From NCBI RefSeq assembly GCF_024741235.1, contig NZ_JANSKA010000003.1, positions 186,001-250,000 of the forward strand: 64,000 nucleotides of DNA. The letters run 5' to 3'. Positions 42,655-50,485 of this stretch are shown here, one piece after another (positions within the stretch are counted from its first letter, which is position 1; every line of letters begins with the position of its first letter). Source of the stretch: Tractidigestivibacter montrealensis (lineage in GTDB: Bacteria; Actinomycetota; Coriobacteriia; Coriobacteriales; Atopobiaceae). The notes beneath the pieces were generated by a model. It was not told the DNA's origin. It worked only from the letters and a program-made list of their open reading frames with translations, and searched no databases. The position numbers and the translations under genes were made by a program.

Positions 42655-43302
42655 CTACTTGCTCACAACCGAGATGCGCTCGCGGATGTGCTCGCCCGAC
42701 TCGATCTCGTCCACCATCGCAATGGCGTAATCGGCGTACGAGATAACCGACTCGCCCTTCTCGTTGAGCGTGAGCTCCTCGCCGGCGAGGGTGTACGCAC
42801 CGGTGCGCTCGCCCTCCGCCTGGAAGTCCGCCGCAGGCGAGACGTACGTCCAACGCACGTCGTCGCGGGTACGCAGGTAGTCGAGGGACTTCTGCGCCGC
42901 CGCTGCCACGTCCTTGAAGGCGTCCGGGAAGTCCGGCGTCTGCGCAAGGGTCACGGAGTGCTCGGGGTTCACGAAGAGCGACCCGGCGCCGCCCACGACC
43001 ACCAGACGCACATTGGTGCCCGCAAGAACGTCGGCGAGATGTGCCACGGCGTCGGGAACAAGGTGAAGCGTGTCCTCGGTCCAACCGCCCACGGCGTCGA
43101 CCACGGCGTCAAACCCCTCGAGCTGCTCACGAACAATCGTCAGGGCGTCGCCCTGGAGGAAGTGCTGCGCCTGCGTGCGGTTATCGCTTCGGGCGATGGC
43201 AGTGACGTCAAACCCGCGACGCACGGCCTCCGCCACGACGAGGCTGCCCACGCGACCATTTGCTGCGACGACAGCGATCTTCTTGGTGTTGTTCTGGCTC
43301 AT
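42655..43302 (-). CDS. NAD(P)-binding atypical SDR (NmrA/YwnB-like)
   Basis: A 215-residue Rossmann-fold protein. The nucleotide-binding loop is IAVVAANGRVGSLVVAEAVR and the centre has VVVGGAGSLFVNPE. It belongs with NAD(P)H-binding atypical short-chain dehydrogenases, several of which act as redox sensors or quinone reductases. GAAAGGGGATCACC precedes the ATG. It is divergent from an HxlR regulator across 143 bases, a very common pairing. Confidence 0.88.
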   Translation of the reverse strand: MSQNNTKKIAVVAANGRVGSLVVAEAVRRGFDVTAIARSDNRTQAQHFLQGDALTIVREQLEGFDAVVDAVGGWTEDTLHLVPDAVAHLADVLAGTNVRLVVVGGAGSLFVNPEHSVTLAQTPDFPDAFKDVAAAAQKSLDYLRTRDDVRWTYVSPAADFQAEGERTGAYTLAGEELTLNEKGESVISYADYAIAMVDEIESGEHIRERISVVSK

Positions 43303-43445
43303 GGTGATCCCCTTTCGGTTCTGGCGTCGGCCCGGCGCCGCCGCCCTTTTGACACTTGCAACATTACGGGCATTAGTGCATATTTGAAAGTAAGCCCGTT
43401 AAAGTGCTGTAAGTACCTACGAGTAACTATTGGAGGATACCAGGC

Positions 43446-43805
43446 ATGTCGCAAAACGAAGAGTTGCTCAGCAGATTGCCGGCATGCCCGGTAGAGACCA
43501 CGCTCACGCTCATAGGCAACAAGTGGGAGGTTCTCATCCTGCGCGACCTCATGGAGAGCACCAAGCGCTTTGGCGAACTGCGCCGCTCGGTAGGCCACAT
43601 CTCGCAGAAGGTGCTCACCAGCCAGCTGCGCACCATGGAGGAGGCAGGTCTCGTGCACCGCGAGGTGTTCGCCGAGGTCCCGCCGCGCGTGGAGTACTCG
43701 CTCACGCCGCTGGGCAGAAGCCTCCAGCCCGTGCTGGACTCGCTGCGAGACTGGGGCACCAAGTACAAGCGCCACCTGTCAGACGGCACGCCGATAATGG
43801 AGTAG
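43446..43805 (+). CDS. HxlR-family redox/aldehyde-responsive regulator
   Basis: A 119-residue winged-helix regulator: ACPVETTLTLIGNKWEVLIL near the N-terminus, where Cys would be the sensing residue, then RDLMESTKRFGELRRSVGHI and SQKVLTSQLRTMEEAGLVHR. It probably represses the divergent SDR gene. TTGGAGGATACC precedes the ATG. Confidence 0.92.
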   Translation: MSQNEELLSRLPACPVETTLTLIGNKWEVLILRDLMESTKRFGELRRSVGHISQKVLTSQLRTMEEAGLVHREVFAEVPPRVEYSLTPLGRSLQPVLDSLRDWGTKYKRHLSDGTPIME

Positions 43806-43857
43806 CACGGCACAGCCAGACCCTCCCTAACAGCTACGACGAGAGGTACGCTCAGCA

Positions 43858-45348
43858 ATGACGTCGAGGCAGACCATACGCCACCGGCTCCTTGTCTCCA
43901 ACGTGATCATGGTCGTGGTGCCAGTCCTCGTGACCGCGCTCGTGGGCGTGGCGTGCCTTGCCGTGATGCTCAACACGGCTCGTCACAACGGCCTGGGACT
44001 CGACAGCGAGAGCGACTTCTATTGGGCGGGTACCACGGCAGTCGAGCTGGTCGAGAACACCGTGGACAACGCTGCACCCACGTCCGTCTCGTACGACGGC
44101 GTCGCCTCCATGCTCCAGGGGCAAGGCCTTGACCTCGCCGTCATTGAGGATGGGGACGCCGTCTTCACTACCGGTGGCGTCACGGAGACGGACCTCTCGT
44201 TTGCGCTCGCCGCCAGCGCCACGGGCGAGAGCCCCGTCACGATGCGCTCCGGCGAGCGGACCATGTTCCTGAAGGCCGAGGTGGCCGACGACGGCGCAAC
44301 CAACTACCAGGTTGCCGTCTTTGGCTCGCTCACCGAGGTCGCGGATGGCACCATCAAGCACATGGCGGTGGCCAGCGCCTTCATCCTGGCAATTACCGCG
44401 GCCCTCTCTGTCTACCTGGTAAACCGCTTCTGCCACCGCTACGTGTTCGACCGCATCGAGTGGTCGCTTGGTCACCTCGAGGAGGGCGTGCGGCAGCTCT
44501 CCGCCGGCAACCTTTCCTACCGAATCCGCTATGACCGCGACGACGAGTTCCGGCCCATCGCGGACTCGTTCGACCGCATGACGGCCCAGCTCCAGGCGTC
44601 CGAGGAGCGCCAGCAGCGCGACCAGCGCAACCGCCAGGAGCTTATCGCGTGCATCTCGCACGACCTGCGCTCCCCGCTCACCTCCATTCGCGGCTATGCC
44701 GAGGGGCTGCGCGACGGTATTGCCACCACGCCCCAGATGTGCGATCGCTACGCCACGCGCATCGCCTCCAAGGCCGAGGAGATGGATGGCCTGGTATCCG
44801 AGCTGTTCATGTTCTCCAAGCTCGACCTTGGTGACTTCCCGCACGAGGAGCGACCCGTGCGCGTGGATGCGTTCCTCCAGGGCGTGTTGGACAACCTTAC
44901 GCCAGAGCTCGAGCGAACGGGCAACGCGCTCGCCCAGGTGGAGCTCGCACCGGCAACCGTGCTTGCCGATGAGCGACTCCTGCGCCAGGCGGTGACAAAC
45001 GTGCTGCTCAACGCCTCCAAACATGCGCCGGGCAGCGCAATCACGGTTCGTGCGAGCGTTGCGCCGGACGGCAGACACGTCGAGGTCGCCATTGCCGACA
45101 GCGGACCCGGCGTGCCCGCGGAGTCGCTGGGACGCATCTTCGAGGTCTTCTACCGCACCGATCCGTCGCGCACGGCAGCCTCTGGCGGCAGCGGGCTTGG
45201 CCTGGCCATCGTTCAGCGCGCCATGCGCGCAATGGGAGGCGAGGCAACGGCAGAGAACGCCGAGCCGCACGGGCTGTGCGTGACCCTCACGCTGCGCATC
45301 ACCGGGCAGAAAGCCGCCGAGAATAGCACAAGGGAGGCATCCGCGTGA
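43858..45348 (+). CDS. OmpR-partner sensor histidine kinase (HAMP, HisKA)
   Basis: A 496-residue membrane kinase: membrane helix (residues 13-36), external sensor domain (about 40-165), second helix, HAMP linker, then phospho-His near residue 267 in ACISHDLRSPLTSIRGYAEG. The ATPase part has VTNVLLNASKHAPG, ADSGPGVP and GGSGLGLAIVQRAM. It overlaps the regulator by four bases (GTGA). Signal unknown. Confidence 0.93.
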   Translation: MTSRQTIRHRLLVSNVIMVVVPVLVTALVGVACLAVMLNTARHNGLGLDSESDFYWAGTTAVELVENTVDNAAPTSVSYDGVASMLQGQGLDLAVIEDGDAVFTTGGVTETDLSFALAASATGESPVTMRSGERTMFLKAEVADDGATNYQVAVFGSLTEVADGTIKHMAVASAFILAITAALSVYLVNRFCHRYVFDRIEWSLGHLEEGVRQLSAGNLSYRIRYDRDDEFRPIADSFDRMTAQLQASEERQQRDQRNRQELIACISHDLRSPLTSIRGYAEGLRDGIATTPQMCDRYATRIASKAEEMDGLVSELFMFSKLDLGDFPHEERPVRVDAFLQGVLDNLTPELERTGNALAQVELAPATVLADERLLRQAVTNVLLNASKHAPGSAITVRASVAPDGRHVEVAIADSGPGVPAESLGRIFEVFYRTDPSRTAASGGSGLGLAIVQRAMRAMGGEATAENAEPHGLCVTLTLRITGQKAAENSTREASA

Positions 45349-46067
45349 GTAAGATCTTGATCGTCGAGGACGACGGGGACATCGCCGAGCTCGAACGCGA
45401 CTACCTCGAGGCCAGCGGCTTTGACACCTTGATTGCACACGACGGCCGCAAGGGCCTCTCGCTTGCGCTAGGCGGTGGCTTTGACCTGGTCATACTTGAC
45501 CTCATGCTACCGGGCGAGGACGGGCTTTCCGTGTGCCGTTCAATCCGCGAGCGCTCGGGCATCCCCGTCATCATGGTGACTGCGCGCAGCGAGGACATCG
45601 ACGTGATCCGCGGCTTGGGCATTGGCGCCAACGACTACGTGACCAAGCCGTTCTCGCCAAGCGTGCTCGTGGCTCGCGTGAAGGCGTGCCTCGCCGCTGC
45701 CGAGCGCGCAGGAAGCGCTTCCACGGCGGCCGTTGAGACAAACGAATCCCAGGCAAGTGACCTTGTTTTTGGCGACGTGCGTATCTGTACCGCCTCGCAC
45801 ACCGTGAGCGTGGCGGGCAGCGAAGTCACACTCACCAACCGCGAGTACGAGCTCCTGCTGTTCCTGGCCCAGCGGCCGGACACCGTCCTCAGCCGGCAGG
45901 CCCTCTACGAGCGCGTGTGGGGTGAGGACGCCGTGGGCGACGGCGCCACGGTCACCGTCCACGTGAACAGGCTGCGCGAGAAGCTCGAGCATGACCCGGC
46001 ACACCCGGTGCTCATCCAGACTGTGCGCGGCGCGGACTACATCCTGCGCTCGGAAGCCGGCAAGTAG
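45345..46067 (+). CDS. OmpR/PhoB-type response regulator
   Basis: A 240-residue regulator. The receiver has VEDDGD, phospho-Asp in FDLVILDLMLPGEDG, Thr in IMVTARSED and Lys in DYVTKPFSP. The C-terminal winged helix (LTNREYELLLFLAQRPDTVL, then VTVHVNRLREKLE) is complete. The GTG start overlaps the kinase stop. The DedA gene 155 bases downstream may be part of its regulon. Confidence 0.95.
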   Translation: MSKILIVEDDGDIAELERDYLEASGFDTLIAHDGRKGLSLALGGGFDLVILDLMLPGEDGLSVCRSIRERSGIPVIMVTARSEDIDVIRGLGIGANDYVTKPFSPSVLVARVKACLAAAERAGSASTAAVETNESQASDLVFGDVRICTASHTVSVAGSEVTLTNREYELLLFLAQRPDTVLSRQALYERVWGEDAVGDGATVTVHVNRLREKLEHDPAHPVLIQTVRGADYILRSEAGK

Positions 46068-46152
46068 CGCTGCCGGGCGGCCCGCAGCGCTACATCAGCT
46101 GCCGCCGTGTTTAGCTAGCGTTTATCTTTGCGTGCCAAGGCGTTTAGCGCAT

Positions 46153-46216
46153 CTCCTTAGCATGTCTCGCCGTCAAGAAGCCAACACGGCGCCGCGGTGG
46201 TGCCCATGCTAAGGAG
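46153..46216 (+). promoter_or_regulatory. hairpin that masks the dedA Shine-Dalgarno
   Basis: CTCCTTAGCATG (46153-46164) pairs perfectly with CATGCTAAGGAG (46205-46216), and the latter contains the AAGGAG ribosome site seven bases before the ATG at 46223. A second stem CGCCGT/ACGGCG (46168-46173 and 46186-46191) lies inside. The structure would block translation until it opens. No T-run follows. Confidence 0.65.
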
Positions 46217-46222
46217 CGTGCC

Positions 46223-46870
46223 ATGCAGGCCTTTGTCCTTTCCTTTATCGCCCAGTACGGTTACCTGGCGCTTGCCGCGCTGATCTTCCTTGAGAACGTC
46301 TTTCCGCCCATCCCCAGCGAGGCCATCCTCCCCGCTGCGGGCTTTATGTCGAGCATCGGATCGCTCTGGCTTCCCTCGGCAGTCCTCGCGGCAACCATCG
46401 GGTCACTGTTGGGCGCCTACGTCCTCTATGGCGTTGGTCGCGTCCTTAGCCAGGAGCGCCTTGAGCGCCTGATGGGCACCAAGCCCCTGCGCATGCTGGG
46501 CTTTGAGCCCGGCGACGTCTCGAGCGCCATCGGCTGGTTCAACAAGCACGGACGGATCAGCGTTCTGGTGTGCCGCTGCATCCCCGTTGTGCGCAGCCTC
46601 ATCTCCATTCCCGCCGGCATCTCGGGCATGGGCGTGCTGCGCTTCTCGGCATACACGTTCCTTGGCTCGCTGGCCTGGAACACCGTCCTCTGCACGCTGG
46701 GCTATGTCGCTGGCTCTGCGTGGGAGAGCGCCTCGGCGGGTGCCACGCAGGCCATCGACGTGATGACCCTCGTGGTGATTGCAATCATTGTTGTTGTGGC
46801 GGCAATCTGGGCTGCCAAGCGCGCGATTCCCGCCATCAAGAACGCCGTGCGCTCCGAGGGCGCTGAGTAA
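46223..46870 (+). CDS. DedA-family membrane protein
   Basis: A 215-residue lipid-flippase-like protein (SNARE-associated/VTT domain). LIFLENVFPPIPSEAILPAA near residue 20 is diagnostic, and CRCIPVVRSLISIPAGISGM is the conserved re-entrant region with the essential Arg. DedA proteins help recycle undecaprenyl phosphate and keep membrane potential. The ribosome site is inside a hairpin. Confidence 0.93.
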   Translation: MQAFVLSFIAQYGYLALAALIFLENVFPPIPSEAILPAAGFMSSIGSLWLPSAVLAATIGSLLGAYVLYGVGRVLSQERLERLMGTKPLRMLGFEPGDVSSAIGWFNKHGRISVLVCRCIPVVRSLISIPAGISGMGVLRFSAYTFLGSLAWNTVLCTLGYVAGSAWESASAGATQAIDVMTLVVIAIIVVVAAIWAAKRAIPAIKNAVRSEGAE

Positions 46871-46889
46871 GGCGAGCAGGACAGACGGA

Positions 46890-47210
46890 CTACGCGCCGG
46901 CCTTGCAACCGTCGCACGGACAGCCTTCCTGCTGGGCATCTGGCGCTGTAAGTCCCGCGAAGAAGGAGGCCAAGCCGGTAGCCACCTGGGAATCTACCGA
47001 GTAGTGGCGCCAACGACCCTCTCGCCGACAGCGCACTATGCCGCAGTCGCAGAGCACCTTCATGTGGTGGGAGAGCGTGGGCTGGGAGATATCGAGGCAG
47101 GAGAGCAGGTCGTGCGCGCACATCTCCCCGCGCGAGCCCACCATGCGAACAATGGCAAGGCGGTTCTCGTCTGCCAGGGCCTTGAACACCCCGGCATCAA
47201 TCTCGCTCAT
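46890..47210 (-). CDS. arsR: ArsR-family metalloregulator
   Basis: A 106-residue winged-helix repressor. DISQPTLSHHMKVLCDCGIV is the recognition region. Likely metal or arsenite ligands are Cys in GEMCAHDLLSCLD and the C-terminal CPCDGCKAG, a pattern unlike the classical CVC site. The second ATG at 47210 has GGGAGATG at proper distance; the first at 47216 is too close. It is co-transcribed with arsC, its stop lying 32 bases beyond the arsC stop in the same direction. Confidence 0.9.
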   Translation of the reverse strand: MSEIDAGVFKALADENRLAIVRMVGSRGEMCAHDLLSCLDISQPTLSHHMKVLCDCGIVRCRREGRWRHYSVDSQVATGLASFFAGLTAPDAQQEGCPCDGCKAGA

Positions 47211-47242
47211 CCGCATCTCCCTTGTGCACGAGCCTAGTTTTC

Positions 47243-47701
47243 TCAGTCCCCCATTCTCACACGAAGGTCGGCAAGGTGGCGCAAAATGTCCTCAGCGCAT
47301 GCTGCGTATTGCTCCTTGAGTCCTCCCATGGGATCTTTCAGACCCCAGTCTTCACGATGCGCACACGGAAGCGCGGGACAGGCGACACCGCAGCCCATAG
47401 TTACCAGCCAGTCCACGTGTTTGGGCAGTTCGGATAGGTGCTTGGGGCGCAGTGCTGCGATGGCTTCCGCCGGAATCCCCCGGCGCGAAAGCTCCTCCAG
47501 AGCGCCTGCGTCGACATGGGAAGCCGGGTCTGTTCCCGCCGAGAGGAATGTGGCTTCGCCGGACATCATGTGCTCCGCCAGTGCCTGGGCCATCTGGCTA
47601 CGGCAGGCATTGTGCGTACAAACAAAGACAACGACTGGTCGAGGCGCACCCGCAGCCACAACGGCTGTCCCAGACTTGTTGGAACTTGTCTCTCTCGCCA
47701 T
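47243..47701 (-). CDS. arsC: arsenate reductase, low-molecular-weight phosphatase type
   Basis: A 152-residue thioredoxin-coupled reductase of arsenate. The P-loop CTHNACRSQMAQ carries the nucleophilic Cys and Arg; MGCGVACPALPC provides the Cys pair that forms the disulphide during turnover; EDWGLKDPMGG holds the acid Asp. ATG at 47701 follows AGGGAGAAGGCC; the upstream extension to 47731 is not needed. It leads the arsC-arsR operon. No arsenite efflux pump is visible. Confidence 0.92.
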   Translation of the reverse strand: MARETSSNKSGTAVVAAGAPRPVVVFVCTHNACRSQMAQALAEHMMSGEATFLSAGTDPASHVDAGALEELSRRGIPAEAIAALRPKHLSELPKHVDWLVTMGCGVACPALPCAHREDWGLKDPMGGLKEQYAACAEDILRHLADLRVRMGD

Positions 47702-47766
47702 GGCCTTCTCCCTTGCTGCAATCGTATCCATCTCGTTGCCGTCACCGCCACAGGCGGCGAGCAGCC

Positions 47767-48594
47767 CTACGCGTAGCGCCGCGCAATGGAGAGCGCAAGC
47801 CCTACGTAGCTCTCGCCAAAGAGCACGCAGTGCAAGAGCACCGGCACAAGCTGGTGGATGCCCACGCGCTCACGCCAGCCATCTGCCAGCGGCGACACCT
47901 CGTTGTAGCTGGCAAGAAGATCGTCCAGGTACGCGCAGCCAAAGAGCTGGAGCATAGCAAGATCGGTCTCGGCATGTCCGCCCGAGGCCATGGGGTCGAT
48001 GAGCGCGGCGCCGGTGGATGCAGCGCGGGAGCCGTCGGCTGCCCAGAGAAGGTTACCGACCCAGAGGTCACCGTGGATGCGCGAGCAGCGGTGGCCCCGG
48101 CTGCGAACGAGCACCGGCTCTGGGGAGTCAAAGTTCCCCGCTGCCATGCGATCTGCCACATGGGTGAGAAGTCGTACCTCCGAGGCGTCCACCAGGCCTT
48201 CGTCGCGAATGGTACGCAGGTGAGGCATCACGCGCCACTCCGCGCACATGGCGCCCCACCCCGAACTTTCAGCCGGCTCGTCGGGTACCACGGGTGTGAG
48301 CGAGCGGCCAATCACGTAGCTGACGCCACTCCAGCCCGGCGGCGGGCAGCCGTACCACGCGGCGCCCGCCGCGTGCGTGTGCGCAAGCGCGGCACCAGCA
48401 AGGCGGGCCTTCTCGCGCGTAGGCGCACCCTCGTCGATGCGCTCTTCCAGCAAGCGGTGGACGCCCGCCTCCACAACGCGCGAGCACACAATGCCACCGT
48501 CTTTCTCGGCTTCGCCAAGCCAGCGCAGACCAGCCGCCTCACCTGTAAGGTCTGCTTGCGGGTTGTCGTCTCTCTTCTCGAAGGTCTCGGACAT
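47767..48594 (-). CDS. fructosamine kinase family protein
   Basis: A 275-residue kinase of the ketosamine-3-kinase family, which phosphorylates sugars attached to lysines so that they fall off. The catalytic loop is RIHGDLWVGNLLW and the metal-binding part LIDPMASGGHAETDLAM. ATG at 48594 has GGGAG nine bases upstream. It precedes arsC by 65 bases on the same strand, so it could share the transcript, though no functional tie is known. Confidence 0.92.
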   Translation of the reverse strand: MSETFEKRDDNPQADLTGEAAGLRWLGEAEKDGGIVCSRVVEAGVHRLLEERIDEGAPTREKARLAGAALAHTHAAGAAWYGCPPPGWSGVSYVIGRSLTPVVPDEPAESSGWGAMCAEWRVMPHLRTIRDEGLVDASEVRLLTHVADRMAAGNFDSPEPVLVRSRGHRCSRIHGDLWVGNLLWAADGSRAASTGAALIDPMASGGHAETDLAMLQLFGCAYLDDLLASYNEVSPLADGWRERVGIHQLVPVLLHCVLFGESYVGLALSIARRYA

Positions 48595-48681
48595 CGCACC
48601 GCTCCCAAACTCCGCCGCCACAAGGCATGCTGTTTGGAAGTATAGCGAGCGTCCAGCAAATGCCGCAGTCGCCTGCAGACG

Positions 48682-49146
48682 CTATTGCCGCACAACCTTC
48701 TCGAGAGCATAGTCGCCACGGGAGTAGCCCTCAAAATCATCCGTCTGGATGCGCCTGAAGCCGTGACTCTCATAGATGTGGATCGCTGGTTTGAGCGCGC
48801 TGTTCGTAAGGATAAAAATACGCCGAGCCCCATGTTGCTCCGCCCACGCAACGGACGCCTCGAAGACTGCCGTACCGCATCCGGAGTGTTCCCGAGCTGG
48901 GTTCGAACCAAGTTTGGCAATCTCCCAACCAGCGTCCCCGCGATCGAACGCGGCGCAGGTAGCAAGGGCTGTCCCATCGTCATCCACGGCAAAGAACGCC
49001 ATGCCGCCATGGCGCACTTCGTCGTCTATCCCTTCGAACTCCAGCATGTCCGTTGGCTCGATTGGGCCAAAATAGCGTCCAATCCACCACGTGTTGAGGT
49101 CGATGAAGTCCTGTCTGCGAGCTGGAGTGTATTGCTCCAGCCTCAC
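48682..49146 (-). CDS. GNAT-family N-acetyltransferase
   Basis: A 154-residue acetyltransferase. The acetyl-CoA binding turn is SNPAREHSGCGTAVFEASVA (Gly pattern SGCGTA) and the C-terminal part reads IYESHGFRRIQTDDF. Its start overlaps the end of a MarR-type remnant by four bases. MarR and GNAT parts are often one protein in other bacteria (MarR/GNAT fusions), so this gene may be the surviving half of a split bifunctional unit. Substrate unknown. Confidence 0.87.
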   Translation of the reverse strand: MRLEQYTPARRQDFIDLNTWWIGRYFGPIEPTDMLEFEGIDDEVRHGGMAFFAVDDDGTALATCAAFDRGDAGWEIAKLGSNPAREHSGCGTAVFEASVAWAEQHGARRIFILTNSALKPAIHIYESHGFRRIQTDDFEGYSRGDYALEKVVRQ

Positions 49147-49458
49147 CGGGAACCCGCCTCGCCCTCGCCAAGCACATTCAGCACGAGCTCCATGGCATCA
49201 GCAACTTGCGAGAGCTGCGAATCGGCATCAGAGGTGACCCTCGCAATTAGCCCACTCTTCTCAAGGCCATGAATCATTCTGCTGAGATACCCCTTATCAA
49301 GGTGTAGCTCGGTAGCAATGTCTCGAGCACTGCAGCCTTCGCAATCCGCAATCTCGATAAGGACGTCGACTTCCATTGTCGACATGTCCGTATCAAGATA
49401 TCCTTTGTCGAGAAGGCGCATGACTGGGACGTAGTGCCTGTTAAACCGGCGGATAGTC
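49143..49458 (-). pseudogene. MarR-type regulator remnant
   Basis: Family-like sequence begins directly after the stop of the upstream gene (reading IETIRRFNRHYVPVMRLLDK) and has no start codon until the ATG at 49421. The helix-turn-helix (SARDIATELHLDKGYLSRMI) is present, but after IARVTSDADS the wing and last helices are missing and the frame ends 22 residues later. So both ends look deleted. It overlaps the acetyltransferase by ATGA. A 92-residue product could still be made. Confidence 0.65.
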
Positions 49459-49734
49459 TCAATTCACGCAGATTCCGGCAATTCCCAGGATTCCCGCGAC
49501 CACACCAATGTCAAAGGCCACACTCGAGCCGTCACCAACGACGCCCATCGTGAGGCACATGCCAACGCCAAGCACAAGCGCGGCGACAATCCCCAGTGAG
49601 TAGGCGCAGATAGTCGCCGGCAGCTTGGCACGCTGGTCGAGCTTGTGCAGCGCCACGACCTTCGACGCGTCTTTTGGCGCATACTCGCTTGCAAGCTGCT
49701 CAGCATAGATCTTGTCGGTGTTCATAGTCTCCAT
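49459..49734 (-). pseudogene. truncated copy of small membrane protein (paralogue at 54892-55254)
   Basis: This 91-residue frame matches the 120-residue paralogue almost residue for residue (NTDKIYAEQLASEYAPKD, LHKLDQRAKLPA, GVGMCLTMGV) up to GICVN and then stops, lacking the last 26 residues. The stop TGA lies at the junction with the MarR remnant, so a deletion probably removed both the 3' end of this gene and the start of the next. AAAGGAGG precedes the ATG at 49734. Two membrane helices remain, so a product may still insert. Confidence 0.7.
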
Positions 49735-49936
49735 TGCGGTTGCCTCCTTTGCCATTGGGGGGCATCCGTCCGGCGCCCCGTGACATGACCATTACAGCGG
49801 AGGCCAGGCGCCAACGGAACAACACGAATGTCGTCTGGTGTCGAGTTGCCCCAACGGAGAAGACCATGAGCAGAGAGCGGCGCCGCCAGCCCAGAGCCAG
49901 CAGCGCCTCCACCTGCGGATTACCGCTTGCTGCAGG

Positions 49937-50383
49937 TTACTGCTCGTTCTCGATCTGGGCGATCTTCGCGATGCGGCGCACATGGCGCTCATCACCACTG
50001 AACGGCGTGTCGAGGAACGTGTCCACAATCTTCAGCGCAAGGCCGGGGCCGGTCACGCGAGCGCCCATCGTGAGGATGTTGGCGTCGTTATGCTGGCGCG
50101 TTGCCTCGGCAGAGAAGCAATCGCCGCACAGCGCGGCACGGATGCCCTTGAACTTGTTGGCGACAATGGAGACGCCGATGCCCGTGCCGCAGATGATGAT
50201 GCCGCGCTCGCACTCGCCGCTCTGAACCGCGCAGGCCACCTTGGAGGCGTAGTCCGGGTAGTCGACGGAATCGGTGCTATAGGTGCCAAAGTCCTTGTAC
50301 TCCAGGCCACGCTTGTCCAGGTGCGCCTTGACCTCCTGGAGAAGCTCGTAGCCGCCGTGATCACAACCCAAAGCAATCATCAT
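49937..50383 (-). CDS. rpiB: ribose-5-phosphate isomerase B
   Basis: Interconverts ribose-5-phosphate and ribulose-5-phosphate. The 148-residue protein has the N-terminal ALGCDHGGYE, the catalytic Cys in IICGTGIGVSIVANK and the phosphate-binding RQHNDANILTMGAR. ATGATG at 50383 follows GGGAAGGATAC; the upstream 31 residues in frame are not used. Single gene. Confidence 0.94.
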   Translation of the reverse strand: MMIALGCDHGGYELLQEVKAHLDKRGLEYKDFGTYSTDSVDYPDYASKVACAVQSGECERGIIICGTGIGVSIVANKFKGIRAALCGDCFSAEATRQHNDANILTMGARVTGPGLALKIVDTFLDTPFSGDERHVRRIAKIAQIENEQ

Positions 50384-50485
50384 GTATCCTTCCCTCGTGG
50401 ATGGGCCCGCCCGGCGGAAGCGCCGGCGCAGGCGACACCTCATGGTACGACCTCGCGGCCGCAAATGCGTCCTCATGCCGCGACG

